From NCBI GenBank assembly GCA_052246725.1, contig JBQQCL010000007.1: a stretch of 64,000 nucleotides of DNA. The stretch is one strand, 5' to 3'. Of this stretch, positions 62,720-64,000 are shown in pieces; the stretch's first letter is position 1, and each line of letters opens with the position of its first letter. The DNA is from Pseudalkalibacillus sp052246725. Lineage in GTDB: Bacteria; Bacillota; Bacilli; Bacillales; Fictibacillaceae. A program made the translations under genes and the position numbers. A model generated the notes under the pieces. It made no database searches. It was given only the letters and a program-made list of their open reading frames with translations, and had not been told where the DNA came from.

Positions 62720-64000
62720 AAGCATCCCCCTCATCATTGGAATAGGTCAATAATGATGTCAAATTGTCCATTTTGATCTTGATTTCACCATCTGTGTCGG
62801 ATTCACAAAAGATATCACGTATGTGTTGCTCAATGTTCTTCATACCCACACGAGAGAGGATTTCATCCAAATCTCCGATCACATTTTCAAATAGATTGAT
62901 TTTTTCATATAAAAGTCTAAGGATATGTTCTTCAATTGTATTTTCAGTTGCAAAATTGTAAATGTAGACATCATGTTCTTGACCGATCCTGTGTATACGT
63001 CCGATCCGTTGCTCGATCCGCATCGGGTTCCATGGCAAGTCGTAGTTGATGATATGCTGGCAAAATTGCAGATTGATCCCTTCACCACCTGCTTCAGTCG
63101 CAATCAAGACCTTAGCATGGTTTCTAAAAAGATGCGTCATCCAATCCTTTTTGTTCCGTTTAAATCCTCCCCGGAATGGAACAGAACTGATGCCATGCTG
63201 TTGGAGGTACCATTGTAAATATAGTTGTGTTGCTCGGTATTCTGTAAATATGATTACTTTATCATCAATGGACTGGATGATCTCGAGTGCTTTCTCGGCT
63301 TTCGAATTGCGATCAACATTCTCGATTTCATGCATCAATGAGATCGCGGTCTGTCTAGCATTTTCACTGATCCCCTCTTTTTCGGACATCGCCTTCAATG
63401 TGAGGAAAACCGCTTCACGACTGCTGCAGACTTCCCTCTGCAAGGTGATTGTGGAAAACGCATGTTGTTGTTCATATGCTGTATTCGCTCGAGCTTCAGT
63501 GATGGATTCATAGAGTTTACGCTCGGTCGGTGAAAGTGTTATAGGTACCGTTTTGACAAAACGTTTCGGCCATTTCAAGCCAGTATCTTCCCGTCTGTTC
63601 CGTACCATGACTTTATTGATCAGCTGCTTGAGTTTTACCTCATTTTGAACATCGTATTTTCCGGATCTGTATGCTTCATCAAAATACTCTTCATTACCGA
63701 GGTGGCCCGGTTTCAATAATGAAACAAGATTGAAAACTTCTTCAATACGGTTCTGAATCGGTGTGGCAGTCAAAAGAAGACAATATTTCTTTTTTAAGTG
63801 TTGGACGAATTCATAGTTTTTCGTCTTCTTATTTTTCAGCTTATGTGCTTCATCTATGATGATAAGATCATAGTCCTGATCCAAAACGATTTCACGATGC
63901 GGGCTTCTCTTTGCAGTATCGATCGAGGAGACGACTACATCATATTGTTCCCACACATACGATTTCTTTTGCGGGACAGCAGGAATGAGAAACTTCGTAT
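62697..64000 (-). CDS. yqhH: SNF2-family DEAD/DEAH-box ATPase, C-terminal part (YqhH-like)
   Basis: The frame is open from the window edge to 62697, giving about 434 residues of a SNF2/RapA-type enzyme. Visible are the DEAH box LIIIDEAHKL, motif III TATPIQNR, and helicase domain 2 with VIIFTEYRATQLYLQWYL, VLIATEAGGEGINL and QRIGRIHRIGQEHDV. It is presumably a DNA- or RNA-dependent motor; the N-terminal Walker A domain is outside. B. subtilis yqhH and yqhG have the same arrangement. Confidence 0.85.
   Translation of the reverse strand, partial: TKFLIPAVPQKKSYVWEQYDVVVSSIDTAKRSPHREIVLDQDYDLIIIDEAHKLKNKKTKNYEFVQHLKKKYCLLLTATPIQNRIEEVFNLVSLLKPGHLGNEEYFDEAYRSGKYDVQNEVKLKQLINKVMVRNRREDTGLKWPKRFVKTVPITLSPTERKLYESITEARANTAYEQQHAFSTITLQREVCSSREAVFLTLKAMSEKEGISENARQTAISLMHEIENVDRNSKAEKALEIIQSIDDKVIIFTEYRATQLYLQWYLQQHGISSVPFRGGFKRNKKDWMTHLFRNHAKVLIATEAGGEGINLQFCQHIINYDLPWNPMRIEQRIGRIHRIGQEHDVYIYNFATENTIEEHILRLLYEKINLFENVIGDLDEILSRVGMKNIEQHIRDIFCESDTDGEIKIKMDNLTSLLTYSNDEGDAYASEGHS

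Overview
The window comes from the chromosome of a low-GC, endospore-forming, Gram-positive bacterium of the Bacillaceae. The gene order follows the Bacillus subtilis yqf-yqg-yqh-comG segment almost gene for gene: yqfU, zur, yqfX, ispG, yqfZ, yqgB, yqgC, sodA, yqgE, pbpA, pst, yqzC/yqzD, rpmG, yqgN, yqgQ, glcK, ltaS, yqgT, yqgV, yqgW, yqgX, yqgY, comGA-GG, aroK, yqzE, yqhG, yqhH. A spoVAF-type germination protein, TTG/GTG starts with strong Shine-Dalgarno sites, a T-box leader and 7-1-7 Zur and 11-bp PhoP operator patterns all fit this family. A BCCT osmolyte transporter and several sodium-linked carriers suggest a salt-tolerant relative, which is inference. Statements about B. subtilis order are from memory, not from a search.

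Layout. 1-576: end of an IS3-type insertion sequence and a nested pair of dispersed repeats. 577-9300: purine permease, YitT protein, lytic transglycosylase-like protein, a Zur-controlled zinc uptake operon (znuC-znuB-zur), small proteins, a nitroreductase, ispG and yqfZ. 9.5-13.6 kb: envelope and phosphate-transport genes. 13.7-14.7 kb: seven tRNA genes with decayed tRNA debris between the last three. 15.0-19.7 kb: sodA, a fragmentary ORF, an MFS carrier and pbpA. 19.8-24.5 kb: PhoP-box-controlled pstSCAB-phoU. 25.6-30.3 kb: an accessory operon joining a DUF4912 protein, a GH57::GT4 fusion enzyme and a sugar nucleotidyltransferase, apparently for an alpha-glucan. 30.4-34.7 kb: rpmG (a form lacking most zinc cysteines), folate and Mo-cofactor-type enzymes, then a T-box-controlled NhaC-family carrier and a 30-residue basic peptide. 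34.9-45.2 kb: peptidases, an orphan spoVAF homologue, glcK, ltaS and yqgT. 45.4-49.7 kb: an accessory stretch in which three of seven genes are broken. 49.8-56.6 kb: BCCT transporter, FetAB-type exporter and conserved yqg genes. 56.9-61.4 kb: the comG competence pseudopilus operon, where comGB carries a frameshift and comGA lacks a normal start codon. 61.9-64.0 kb: yqhG and the C-terminal part of the yqhH helicase.

Working together: the zinc, phosphate, thiamine-binding, iron-export and osmolyte modules are nutrient and stress homeostasis; pbpA, ltaS, yqgT, the transglycosylase and yqfZ act on the envelope; comG would build the DNA-uptake pseudopilus if intact. The least ordinary signals are two families of MITE-like repeats (one inserted inside the other), the decayed tRNA cluster, the damaged comG operon, the T-box leader with a non-standard terminator and the GH57::GT4 operon.
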